From the NCBI GenBank assembly GCA_000226015.1, contig JH153960.1, positions 89,478 to 110,214 on the forward strand: DNA of 20,737 nt, written 5' to 3'. Origin of the DNA: Mnemiopsis leidyi (taxonomy: Eukaryota > Ctenophora > Tentaculata > Lobata > Bolinopsidae). Both the position numbers and the translations under genes were made by a program. The number at the start of each line of letters is the position of its first letter. Positions within the stretch are counted from its first letter, which is position 1. Positions 1 to 9,642 of this stretch are shown here, one piece after another. The notes beneath the pieces are model-generated. The model saw nothing but the letters and a program-made list of their open reading frames with translations. It did no database searches and had not been told where the DNA came from.

Positions 1-209
1 CCTCCCTCCTCCCTCCTCCCTCCTCCCTCCTCCCTCCTCCCTCCTCCCCTCCTCCCTCCTCCCTTCCTCCCTCCTCCCTTCTCCCTCCTCCCTCCTCCCT
101 TCCTCCTCCCTCCCTCCCTCCCTCCTCCCTCCTTCCTCTTCCCTCCCTCCTCCCTCCCTCATCCCTCCCTCATCCCTTCTTCCTCTTCCCTCCATCCTCC
201 TCCCTCCTC
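1..209. repeat. CT-rich polypyrimidine microsatellite (CCTCCCT-type) in an intron
   Basis: About 210 bp made almost wholly of C and T on the + strand. It is built from CCTCCCT, CCTCC and CCCTT variants with a few ATCC interruptions, and it starts at the window edge, so its full length is unknown. It lies in the intron upstream of the large zinc-finger exon and ends about 28 bp before the 3' splice site. The complementary strand has many GGG runs separated by AGGA, which fits the usual G-quadruplex pattern. The homopurine/homopyrimidine character also allows triplex formation. Both structures are inferred from base composition only. Confidence 0.95.
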
Positions 210-211
210 GA

Positions 212-237
212 CTGATTTTGAGAACTTTTACTTTCAG
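212..237 (+). promoter_or_regulatory. Branch-point-like site and 3' splice site of gene 1 terminal exon
   Basis: CTGAT at 212-216 fits the YTNAY branch consensus. It is followed by a T-rich stretch and TTTCAG ending at 237. The reading frame of the downstream exon is open from 240, but a TGA sits in that frame at 219-221 and none occurs between it and the exon. Coding sequence therefore begins at this splice site and not at the first ATG. The exon enters with two bases (238-239) that complete a codon begun in an exon outside the window. Confidence 0.85.
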
Positions 238-3200
238 ATGGAAAAAATATTGGAGCAGATTTCTACATTTGTGAATTTTGCAACTTTTCCGCAAATCGTC
301 TGGTAACCTTTACTGCTCACATAGCAAAATGTGCTGAAAAGTTTCCCGACTGTTTCACTTGCAGCATGTGCATCTATCAATCCAAGGACTTCGATGAGTT
401 TCAGGAGCACTGTAAAACACACATTGGACACGAAAAAGCTTTTAACTGTCATCATTGCTCGTATGTTTCATCATCCCAATCAGATCTAGCAAAGCATTCT
501 CTGTCATGTGCCAAGAAACCTTCAAACAATAACTTGTCAAAAAATGATAGACGTGAATCAAATAATGAATATGACTGCCGTGATTGTAATTTTTTCTGCA
601 ATTCAAGTGAACAATTCGAAAAGCACATGTCTGCAAGGCACAGTGTTGTATGGGATTACAGCTGTTTTCACTGCACATATAGGGTTCAATCTTATACACT
701 ATTTAGCAGCCACATTTCTCGTTATCACCCTGAGATTTTGGCACCTGATCCTAGTGATACAGATGAAAACTGCAGTGCTGACAAGCCACAAGACGAGCCT
801 TGTCTAATTGACTGCATTTATTGCAGCTATTCATCTCAATCCCAGATTGATGTTCATGAACATATGAAAAGGAACCATCCAGTTGGGGCTAGGTCTCACA
901 ATCCCAACAAAAGGCCTAAGCTTGAACCTACCAAAAGAGATGTATCACCATTTGAAGATAAACAAGAGTTTAAACCAACAGTGAAAAATAGAAAAAAGAA
1001 GTTTGTTTGCAGTGATTGTCCGTACAAAACTACTAGTAATGCAGTTTTTCTTCGCCACAGAAAAAGTCATAACAATTCTCTTTCATATCATTGCAATATT
1101 TGTGAGCACAAAACATCCTCTATTGTGATGATCAAAAAACACATGAAGATCTCTCATCCTGCTTTTTCTCCTTCAGAATGGAAAGTACTGAAAAATGGCA
1201 TTGAGAGTAAAGAAAATCAATATTTGCCAACAATGGAATATAAGTGCGACCAATGTTCTTATCAATGCAGTAATAATTTGGCTTTAAGAAATCACAAAAA
1301 AGTGCATGTCCCAAAGTCACTTAAATGTGATCATTGTGCTTTTCAAACAAGAAACTGGTATTTTATGAACAAACATGTAGCTCATCATCACCCTGAGATG
1401 AAACAAGATGGGCAAACTAAACCGGCAAAATCTGTAATTCCAGGGCCAAAAAGTGAGAAGAAAACAAGTGGAAGTCTTACCTTCAAGTTCTTCAAATGTG
1501 ATAGGTGTGGTTTCATTGCTCGACACCAGAAAAACCTTGAAAAACACATAAATTCCCATGATGCTGAATTTAACTACAAATGCCCTCATTGTCTTTTCAT
1601 AAATACATGCTTCAAAACATTTCGTATGCATATGAATAAGTTTCACCCAAAAGAGAAAATAACCATGAAAAGAAATCCACTTGAAAAATACAAGCACCAA
1701 TGTGAAAAGTGTGGATATGAGACAAACAGTCAAGACAAGTTAAGAAAGCATAAAATTGACCATGAAGAGGGACGATTCTATCATTGTGAAATATGTAACT
1801 ATATCGCAGTTTCCCATGTGAAATTAGGAAAGCACATGAAACTGAAGCATCCTCAAACCTTGTTAAAAAAATGCACTCAATGTGATTACTCTACCAATCG
1901 ATCAAAGCTTTTTAAAGCTCATGTTTTAGCCCATAAAGATCCTAATGCTCTCAAGTGTTCACTTTGTACCTTTATTAGTTCAAGTCAACGCCAATTTGCA
2001 ACACACATGTCCTCAAAGCATCCAGACGAGCAGTCCTCTTTTGAAACCGAAAGTTTACCTTCTAAAGCATCTCCAGAAACATCTCCTGTAACTGCGGCAA
2101 GGCTCTTGTGGAAATGTGATAAGTGCCTCTATTCCAGCAACAGGGAAGCAGTTCTCGAGGTCCATAAAAGATGTCATGGCAATCCAAATTGTTTAAAGTG
2201 TGACCACTGCTACTTTCTGACATTGCACAAGTATTCACTTGAAAAACACTTGTCTGAAAAGCATTCCATTAAGAAAGTTTATAGTTGTCAAAAGTGTAAC
2301 TTCACTACAAAGCGCATGGAATTCTTTAGAAATCACACCAAGGCTCATGACAGCAAGGATTCTTATGGTTGCCCCTCATCCGAATGCCATTATTTGACTA
2401 TCAAATATTCATCATATGTTTGTCACATGAGAAAAGAACATCCAAATGAAGAGCTTTTGCCCGAAAAGAAGCCAGGACAGTCCGAGGATGATGAATATGA
2501 GGATGAAGATGATGAAGATGAAAATGAGAATAAGATGAGCGATGGATCTGACAAAGATTCTGACGACAAAGAGGACAATGGTTTTGCTTGTGAGCTTTGC
2601 AGCTTTACCACAATATATCCTAAATCTATGGAAACCCATGCCAGAGCACATCAAAGTAGTAAAGCAATAAAGTGTGAACTTTGCGATTACATCACCTTGT
2701 CTTCTTCATGCTACAAATCACACGTAAAAACCAATCACCCTGAAAGTAAATTATTGAAGTATCAACTACATAAATGTTCTAAATGTGAGTATTCTACTGG
2801 TTCCAGTGCTTCTTTTAAAAGCCATCAACGAGCTCATGGTAGTGAGAATCAGTACAAGTGCAAACACTGCCCCTATCTTACAGTGTTTTATCACTCTATT
2901 TGTAGTCACATGGCAAAAAATCATCCCGATGAGGTGAATGATGTTGTTAAGTATGATGCACCAGAAGGGTACTTTAAGAAAGAGGAAAAGCAGTACAACT
3001 TTTACTGCACCTTATGTCCTTTCAAGTGTATGTACTATAAACTTTACTGCAATCACCTGGATCAAACTCACCCCGGTGCCAAGAATGAGTACAAAGCTGA
3101 GCATCAAAAGTACAAAATGAGCAAAGGAAGTGATAAAGTTTACTTCTGTAAGGAGTGTGACTTTCAAACCGACATTGCTTTTGAGATGGAAAACCACCTG

Positions 3201-4238
3201 CCTGTCCATACTCCTGACCAGTTCTACGTTTGTAGTTTGTGCAATTTTCAAACTCAAGAAAACAACCTTTTTAAAGAGCATCAATCCAAGGAACATCAAT
3301 CCAGTTCAACCCCTTGTGAAAGTGATTTAGTGTATATTTGCCCATGCTGTGCGTTTAAAACAAGCAGTTTAGACACTTACAATATCCACTTGGTTGCTCA
3401 TCCCCTAAAAGAAAAGGTGATTATTGAGCAAAAAGCCGTAAAGAAGGAGCCCAAGCTTCCGATTAACTATCAGTATAATTGTGAAACTTGTGGCTTCCAA
3501 GCGGTAAATGCAAAGCAGTTAGAATATCATGTACTTGCTCATCAGAGTGATACGTCCTATGATTGTGATCAGTGCAAATTCAAAACAATCAACAGACAAA
3601 GCTTCAGAAAGCATGTCAAGCTGGTTCATGAAGTAACTCTCCCTTTAGGAAGACCTCTAAAAAGAAACGATTCTGGGGATTCAAATTCCAGTTCTTCCCT
3701 TTCTAAGCCTACATCTTCCAAGGCCGAAAAGTACAAATGCAATGAATGTGGCTTTGAAAGCAACAGCATTAGTGCTTACAAGAACCACTCAGATGCCCAT
3801 CTTGCTCCAAATTCATTGAAATGTCCACACTGCTTATACCGAACTGTTCGCTGGGTAAACCTGAAGTCTCACCTGTCCAGAATTCACCCCAATGAGGCGA
3901 AAACCAGTCGAGAAGACATAACAGGTGGAAAGGGGGACTCCTCTTTAGACGATTCTGTGCTCTATAATTCCCCCACCATGTTCAGAATGAATCCCCGGTC
4001 ATTCTCCTCATCAACTCCGTATAATGTCAAATCTGCGTTTCCCTCTATTGATACCTACTCTTCGTTGCCAGTAATGATGCCAAGAGACGAAAGTACCAAT
4101 CTCTCTTCTGTCCTAGGATCAGAAGAGATAGTTGTGGAAGAAGTTGTTACAGAAGAGATTGTTACGGAAGAAATAATTACGTCAGATCACGTCACCACAG
4201 CTTCGGTTGATGATGAGGACGAAGAAATAAGCTTTTAA
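238..4238 (+). CDS. Gene 1: poly-C2H2 zinc-finger protein, terminal coding exon (5' partial)
   Basis: Probable nuclear nucleic-acid-binding regulator. The exon encodes 1,332 residues after a partial codon. The first ATG, at 366, is internal: the frame is open back to the splice site, and that upstream part encodes another finger (CEFC...HIAKC, residues about 11-31). I count about 32 C2H2 units. From about residue 254 to 895 they alternate strictly between HX3H and HX4H ends, forming nine consecutive two-finger modules. Linkers inside a module are 6-7 residues, and longer variable linkers often start with HP. Three more pairs follow an unpaired finger. One finger is CX4C. Residues about 748-780 are strongly acidic. 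Basic patches near 905-942 and 988-1002 are NLS candidates. VKKE (3438-3449) fits a SUMO consensus. The C-terminal 117 residues lack fingers and end in acidic/hydrophobic repeats (EEIVVEEVV, EEIVTEEII). Linkers are not TGEKP. Stop is TAA at 4236. No named orthologue is claimed. Confidence 0.95.
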
Positions 4239-5035
4239 GCAGAAACATTACAATTTTGCTGCGTCTCATAGAATGTGAATGGTTTCATGCAGTCTTGCAG
4301 TGCTTTTCAGAATCCGTTGGATGTGTGCAGTTATTCATAACTTTCATATTAATGTGAGGTTTAATAGAAATGTCATTTGGTAGTTTTCAAATGATGTATA
4401 TTCTTTTTGAATATTAATGCCGTAGAGATCTCTTCTTTTTTCGGGTTCAGAGTTGGATTCTCTTTGGGTATTGTGACTGATGTGAAGTTTATTTTAACTC
4501 GATATGGTTCGAAATTTAGCAGATATATCTTACGTTTCGGCAAACTATATATTTATCACTTTTAATGACGACCTGGTCTGATAATGTAGTTTTTCTTATT
4601 AGGTCAGGATTTATTGTAGCATCCGTATTTTACAACATTTTGGGATTTAGTTACAGTGTTAATCATTAATTGAAAACTTATTCAAGGAACAGCCAAAATT
4701 CTTTTAAGTTTATTACATTAGTTTTCACCTTTAGATAAAACATTTTTGGGCGATTATCGATGTGTAATAGAAAAGGAAAAATTAAATAGATAACCAATTT
4801 TGTGCCGTGCACATAGCCAATTCCACGCAATATAAGTTTGAAAAAAGTCGTAAATCATGATTTGCATGGTAAATTAACGTCTGCATAACCTTTACTGTTT
4901 ACACTGCACTTGAGGGGGTTTAGAAGAGAGTTATATTTCACGATTTATTTATTTGACTCATTGATTTCTTCAAAGATTTAAGACTTTAATGTTTATACTG
5001 AACAAATTCAATAAATTATGATCATGTTAATTTCC
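4239..5035 (+). terminator. Gene 1 3'UTR with polyadenylation signal
   Basis: AT-rich sequence following the gene 1 stop, with no coding potential. The best polyadenylation signal is AATAAA at 5010-5015, followed by T-rich sequence around 5038-5050 that would suit a downstream element. A weaker ATTAAA at 4781-4786 could give a shorter transcript. The cleavage position is an estimate. Confidence 0.6.
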
Positions 5036-5906
5036 TTGAAATTTTTTCTAGGTACTTTAGCATAGACTGCGAGTGTCCGATAAAATCATTTGTAAGTTCT
5101 TATAACATCTAAAATAATTATATAATGATGTTTTTGCATACCATTATAAGATTGATTATGTGCACCTCTTTCGTTTTATTATCATAGTTCATATCAGCGA
5201 CAATAAGAACAACCGAAAAATTCCAGAAAATTGCGAAAATTTTTAAAATCATAGAGCATTGCAGCAACAGATCACTGGTACCCCCATTACCTACACCAGA
5301 GCACCGCAATGTACAATTAAACCACGATTATACAATTTCTCTGGCCCAGTACCCTGCTCCCCTGGCCGCACGTGCACTTAAACGCTTGCCATGTCAACCT
5401 TATTTTCAGATGAAAAGTGCACCGTTTACAAATCTTGAGACGTTAACACGTACTTAACCCGCTGATCGTGTTACCAAATAACCGGGCAGCTGTTTCGACC
5501 GTGCAGCTGTTCGTATTTATCGCTATCGCATGTTTTCACTGCCCTATCGCACCTTTTACGGCCCAATTTTATTTTAATCGATCAACACTTGCTCATGATA
5601 AGCCTGAAATTGTGGCAGTGAAATATCGGCGTTTTGTTTCCATCGTCGTAAAGGCTGCCCGATGAACATTTGGCAGAAAACTTGAAGCGATCTGTTGTCC
5701 GCAATTAGGTTCTTCTGTGGAGCGTGCCGTCTACTTGAACTTTTGTCATTGCTCGCAATACAGCTAAATCTTTACATATCTGTATAGGAGAGTTGCCGTT
5801 CAATTCATTAGGTAGAAAGTAGGAGCTAACCCCATTATCCCTTGTCGTAGAGCTAATGTTTACTTCTACTCATCCCTGGCAGTGTTTTCTCTCCCCGCTC
5901 CCCTAG
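5036..5906 (+). promoter_or_regulatory. Intergenic region, probable 5' regulatory region of gene 2
   Basis: No credible ORF. The first 300 bp are AT-rich. From about 5340 the sequence is richer in C, G and CpG. It has a CACGTG E-box inside the palindrome GCACGTGC (5368-5375) and two CAGCTG E-boxes (5487-5492 and 5504-5509), each inside a near-identical GCAGCTGT-T-TCG element 17 bp apart. A long pyrimidine run ending CCCTAG at 5906 resembles a 3' splice site just upstream of the proposed gene 2 start. No TATA box is obvious. A promoter role is inferred from position between two same-strand genes. Confidence 0.35.
5486..5513. promoter_or_regulatory. Paired CAGCTG E-boxes
   Basis: Two copies of a GCAGCTG element followed by T and TCG occur at 5486-5497 and 5503-5513, each containing the palindromic bHLH site CAGCTG. 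They sit about 430 bp upstream of the candidate gene 2 start codon. The motif is known as a bHLH binding site; use here is inferred. Confidence 0.3.
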
Positions 5907-5927
5907 TGACATGTCTTCTCTTTTGTT

Positions 5928-5943
5928 ATGGACCATCTCTACG
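5928..5943 (+). CDS. Gene 2: candidate first coding exon (MDHLY + split Asp)
   Basis: ATG at 5928 has purine at -3 and G at +4 (GTTATGG). It encodes MDHLY plus one base before a strong donor, ACG|GTGAGT, at 5944. An in-frame TGA lies upstream at 5907-5909. The exon ends in phase 1, which is what the exon at 10986 requires: it begins with two leftover bases, AT, so the split codon becomes GAT (Asp) and the protein continues into LIEQFEP. Another ATG at 5911 is out of frame; spliced to that exon it would meet a TGA at once. The link rests on phase, Kozak context and donor strength only. A competing first exon ends at 7667. Confidence 0.42.
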
Positions 5944-5985
5944 GTGAGTGGGTATTTCTTCACCTGTATTTACCTCTGTTTCTGA

Positions 5986-6045
5986 GTCTCTGTTTTACTA
6001 GACATTCCTGTGTTAGTGTCTCTGTTTAACTAGACATTCCTGTGT
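5986..6045. repeat. 28-bp tandem duplication, period 32
   Basis: Copies at 5986-6013 and 6018-6045 differ at one position (GTTTTACTAG versus GTTTAACTAG). They lie about 45 bp downstream of the candidate exon 1 donor. Confidence 0.9.
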
Positions 6046-7049
6046 CTGCTTTTTGTTTATTTGTCGTTTTGTGTGTATGTATGTGAGATTGTGTGATTTA
6101 GAAAGTGTGGCTGTGAAGAGAGGTACACTTGCCGCTAAACGTCCCACCTACATTCGCTAATAATTTACTTTATTGAATAAGACACAATCTAGCTTTGAAG
6201 TATTTAAACACAGACGTTTGTGTGTTCTTTTTGTGTTCATTGTGCTTGCTTGTTGTATTTTTAATTTCTCCCTTTGTCATCAGCACTGGCTCGTATTCAC
6301 TGACAATGTGGCTTTTTTTACCGCCATCGGTTTAGGAGTAAATAGAACGTATACTTTGTTTTAGCTGCGTTCACAATCTGGAATGTCTCAACAATTGTAA
6401 GTATTTATCACTGCCCATGTTGATGTACGACTTTTGTTGGATGTACTTAATTCCCATTATTTGCTCTTCCCAAATTGTAATCCTGTGATGTGAGTAGATG
6501 CCTGATCACTTGTTTGTCGCATATCTGTTACTCTGAACTTGAAAGGAAACAAAACAGGAGCTGTAATACAATTAAAACCCCTGTTAAGGAATGTTGTAGC
6601 CCCCCTCCATTGTAAGCCCCGGTACAATTAAAAGACCTGACAGTAGCCTACTAAATGTCCTGTTTTCATCTCCTCTCTGTGAGGACAGCAGCGTGACACG
6701 AGCAGCAGCTGCCTGTAACATGAGACAGCATTTTCTGTGAAGTCTAACGAGGGTAAATGTACTCGTAGTTTTACTTTGAGTACATTGTTTGATGCAGTGC
6801 ACTCAACGCCGCACTGCTCCCGGCCGTCTCTCAACAATACAATTCTTGCTTTAAGTGTTTCCGTGCTCTCTATACTTGTTCTAGATAGCTTTTGCTTGCT
6901 TTTTTACGGTCACATTTTTCAATGGCATTACTGATGTATTTACACCCTTCTCAGATACCTGATAGACCGCCAGGTTTAGCGTAATTATAAGGAGATGCTG
7001 TGTGTGTAGAGTGTCACTGCGTGTCATCGCTCTGTTCTGCGATTTCATC

Positions 7050-7107
7050 AAACTCGCGATATTACTGTGTGTGTTTACAAACTCGCGATATTATTATATG
7101 TGTTTTG
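7050..7107. repeat. 29-bp imperfect tandem duplication
   Basis: AAACTCGCGATATTA occurs at 7050-7064 and again at 7079-7093, followed in both copies by TG-rich sequence. The spacing is 29 bp. The surrounding bases contain other GTGTG-rich runs. Confidence 0.85.
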
Positions 7108-7302
7108 TTGTTTGCTCCGGCTTAATGATCGGCCACATAATTCGTTTCTAATTGTGGCCGGTACAAATGTGTTGGAGTTAGAATTTTTAGTTGGCAGTTT
7201 TACAGTTTTGTTAGTGTACATTGATTTGTAGCTCGGTGAATAATGTATATTTAGTTCCGTGTTGATCTTGTTAGGGTTTAGCTGCCTAATCAATTTGTCG
7301 TT

Positions 7303-7330
7303 AATATATATATATATATATATACATATA
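7303..7330. repeat. (TA)n microsatellite
   Basis: Simple alternating TA run of roughly 28 bp, with one C interruption near its right end (TATACATATA). Confidence 0.95.
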
Positions 7331-7590
7331 TGTTGTACAGGTTACACACTGCTTTACTCTGCTACATGTACAATTCGTCCTAATCTTATTGCCAGCTCAA
7401 AGTCAGCTGATCGCCAAACACCATAGTTGATTAGATCGCGAATCACAGATATTCTGGTTTTTGGTTAAGTAACCCGACACTACTATGTTGACAATTGAAT
7501 GGACAGATTTGTAACTACTAGCGCTGTACCCCTCACATATGGGAACTGTTTGTCCGTCTCGTCGGTGTCTGATCGATGTTTTGTTTGCAG

Positions 7591-7667
7591 CAGCTGTTTA
7601 TTTTCCCAGAACTTTGAAGTTCACCGCTCAATGTACCTTGTCTCATATTCATCACGGCTGTGCTCTG
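7591..7667 (+). other. Candidate alternative first or cryptic exon
   Basis: A good acceptor (TTTTGTTTGCAG ending at 7590) and a strong donor (CTG|GTAAGTG at 7668) bracket 77 bp. An ATG at 7631 opens a frame reading MYLVSYSSRLCS and ends in phase 1, matching the exon at 10986. The ATG context is weak. If it were internal and spliced from the 5943 donor, its length of 77 (not a multiple of 3) would put the next exon out of frame. It is therefore an alternative first exon or a chance pairing of splice sites. Confidence 0.18.
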
Positions 7668-8850
7668 GTAAGTGCCTCATAGAATTTCCAAGTATACAAT
7701 GTAGCGGGTAGTAAGTAAATGTAGCTATACACAACATTAACTAGATCGGGTTTCTCTTTCATGTAATTTATAGTGTCCTCCTGCAGATGTATGGCTATTC
7801 GGCGGCCTTCCTGTCAAGACGAGCTCGGAATCTAGTCCAACTCTGAGCTTGGTGATTTGCCGTTTTATTTGCTGTTTTAATTAATGTTAGTTGTTGTTAA
7901 GTTTTTGGATCCCAATTGTATCCTCTGAGTGCCTGCTTTTTATCAACAGGAAGGCTGCTTGGAGCGGTATAACTTGTTGTTCTATTCTCATATTTGTTTT
8001 CGACCTCTCATATTTTACCCTGAACCTAGTGCCTAATTAAATTAAGGAATTATAACAATCTAGTACTGTAATCTTGTCTGTATATCAAAGCACGCTATAA
8101 TACTGTAATTTTATTATCTTATTATTTAATCCCTTTGTGAATCCAGTGATCTCATCCTGCCAGACAGTATTCTACGTTTTGTTAGTTAGTCTTTAGCAGA
8201 AGACACAACAGATGATAAACAGAAACACTCGCCAGACACTCGCTGAACATGCATGGAATCAGACATACATAATGGTCTGATATAATTAAGTAATCACGGC
8301 AATGCAGGGCGTTTAGACATATTTGGTCGTCAAGTCACCCAGGTTGTTATATGTAATGTACTGCAGCTCGGTTCTCGCGTAGTGACCTCCTCAGTGTAAC
8401 ATGATAGTAGGAAGTAATATCATTCCTCTTTGGACTCTGATCACCTGCCCTTTTATCAGCTCACTGCCTTTCTTCCGTCTCCCGTTTTGTTTAAAAGCTC
8501 CCTAGCCTACGTGTATTATTCCACCTAGTTGCTCGCAAGTCGTGTATTTTGTTACTGTCCAATTTCTTATTCTTGAAATTGATTTAATCGTAGTTAGCTG
8601 TCAACCACCTGTGGCGTCTGATATCTCACTGCCTGTGTTGTCCGACAGAACGGTCCCAACACACTTCCCTGAGGAACTCCAAAGACTGGGAATTACACAT
8701 ATGAGAAAACGGGAAGAAGATGAGACTAAGAAGTACAATGAAACTCCGGAGTAGCCGGAAGACTTGGAACTACATATCTAGTGGTCTAAAGAAACCTCGG
8801 TCCTTCTTGAGCTATCACAATCTTCAAAGTTGTGAGTCCTGCTTCTTCCT

Positions 8851-9110
8851 CTGTAGACTAGTTCTTATCTCTGTAGACTTGATCTGATCTCTGTAGACTA
8901 GATCTTATCTCTGTAGACTAGATCTTATCTCTGTAGACTAGATCTGATCTCTGTAGACTAGATCTTATCTCTGTAGAATAGATCTTATCTCTGTAGACTA
9001 GATCTTATCTCTGTAGACTAGATCTTATCTCTGTAGACTAGATCTTATCTCTGTAGAATAGATCTTATCTCTGTAGAATAGATCTTATCTCTGTAGAATA
9101 GATCTTATCT
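8851..9110. repeat. 20-bp minisatellite, 13 copies
   Basis: Thirteen units, each exactly 20 bp, of consensus CTGTAGACTAGATCTTATCT, with no indels. Variants are few: GTAGAATA instead of GTAGACTA in the units at 8971, 9051, 9071 and 9091; GATCTGATCT in two units; and a diverged first pair (GTTCTTATCT, ACTTGATCTG). The last unit runs into GGTGTCTTCC. Clustering of the AATA variant at the right end suggests recent local expansion. Confidence 0.97.
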
Positions 9111-9628
9111 GGTGTCTTCCATATCTGGTGCAATGTCTGATTGAAACACCGCATATGTTGGGGTCTGCGCTGTTGTGTTCTATTCGAAGTGGGGGTATAA
9201 ATTCGGAATTATCTCTGCATGTCAGCAGTTTTGAATGTCCCTGCATGATATGACAGTCTTGGGATTTTCTGGTATTTCGTTTTTAATTTCAATCAATGTA
9301 TCAATTTCAAGCCTAATAGAATTTTTCAGGCGTCTATTGCATAGTTCTGGTTCGTCACAGTTACACCACCACTTTATTCTTCACCTGGCCTACACGCGGC
9401 ACTTTCCTTACCTGTCGCGCGTAGAAACTTTACTAATTCTGTTTGTCTATAAGCGTACTTTAAACGGATGAAGTTTAATGCCTCACATTGTCTGAGTTTC
9501 AACTTAAACTTCATGTCCTACTCCAAACAGTTTCTTACTGTGTAATAAAAATTGTAGCCATTCAGCAGTAACCACACGTTAGTCGCCCGAACAGATCATT
9601 GTAAGATCTGACATGCATTACTATAGAG

Positions 9629-9642
9629 CTCTAACGTTAGAG
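9629..9642. repeat. 14-bp perfect palindrome CTCTAACGTTAGAG
   Basis: The sequence equals its own reverse complement and is followed by AT-rich near-palindromic sequence (GATATATAAGATATAT). It could be a chance event or a small protein-binding site. Confidence 0.8.

Noticed and set aside
1..209. CRISPR-like or coding repeat at the left edge
   Set aside because: Simple CT microsatellite without unique spacers, in an intron.
508..807. Overlapping + frame ORF inside gene 1
   Set aside because: Out-of-frame shadow of the finger array.
2423..2654. Minus-strand ORFs rich in Ser or Ile opposite the acidic stretch
   Set aside because: Antisense shadow of GAT/GAA repeats in gene 1; no independent coding signal.
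6540..6840. Possible mobile element with CCCC-rich ends and repeated TACAATTAAAA
   Set aside because: Only short repeats; no terminal inverted repeats or target duplication found.
8542..8754. 70-codon ORF ending in a charged REEDETKKYNETPE-like tail, after an acceptor-like ACAG
   Set aside because: No donor follows in frame and no family is recognised; treated as chance.
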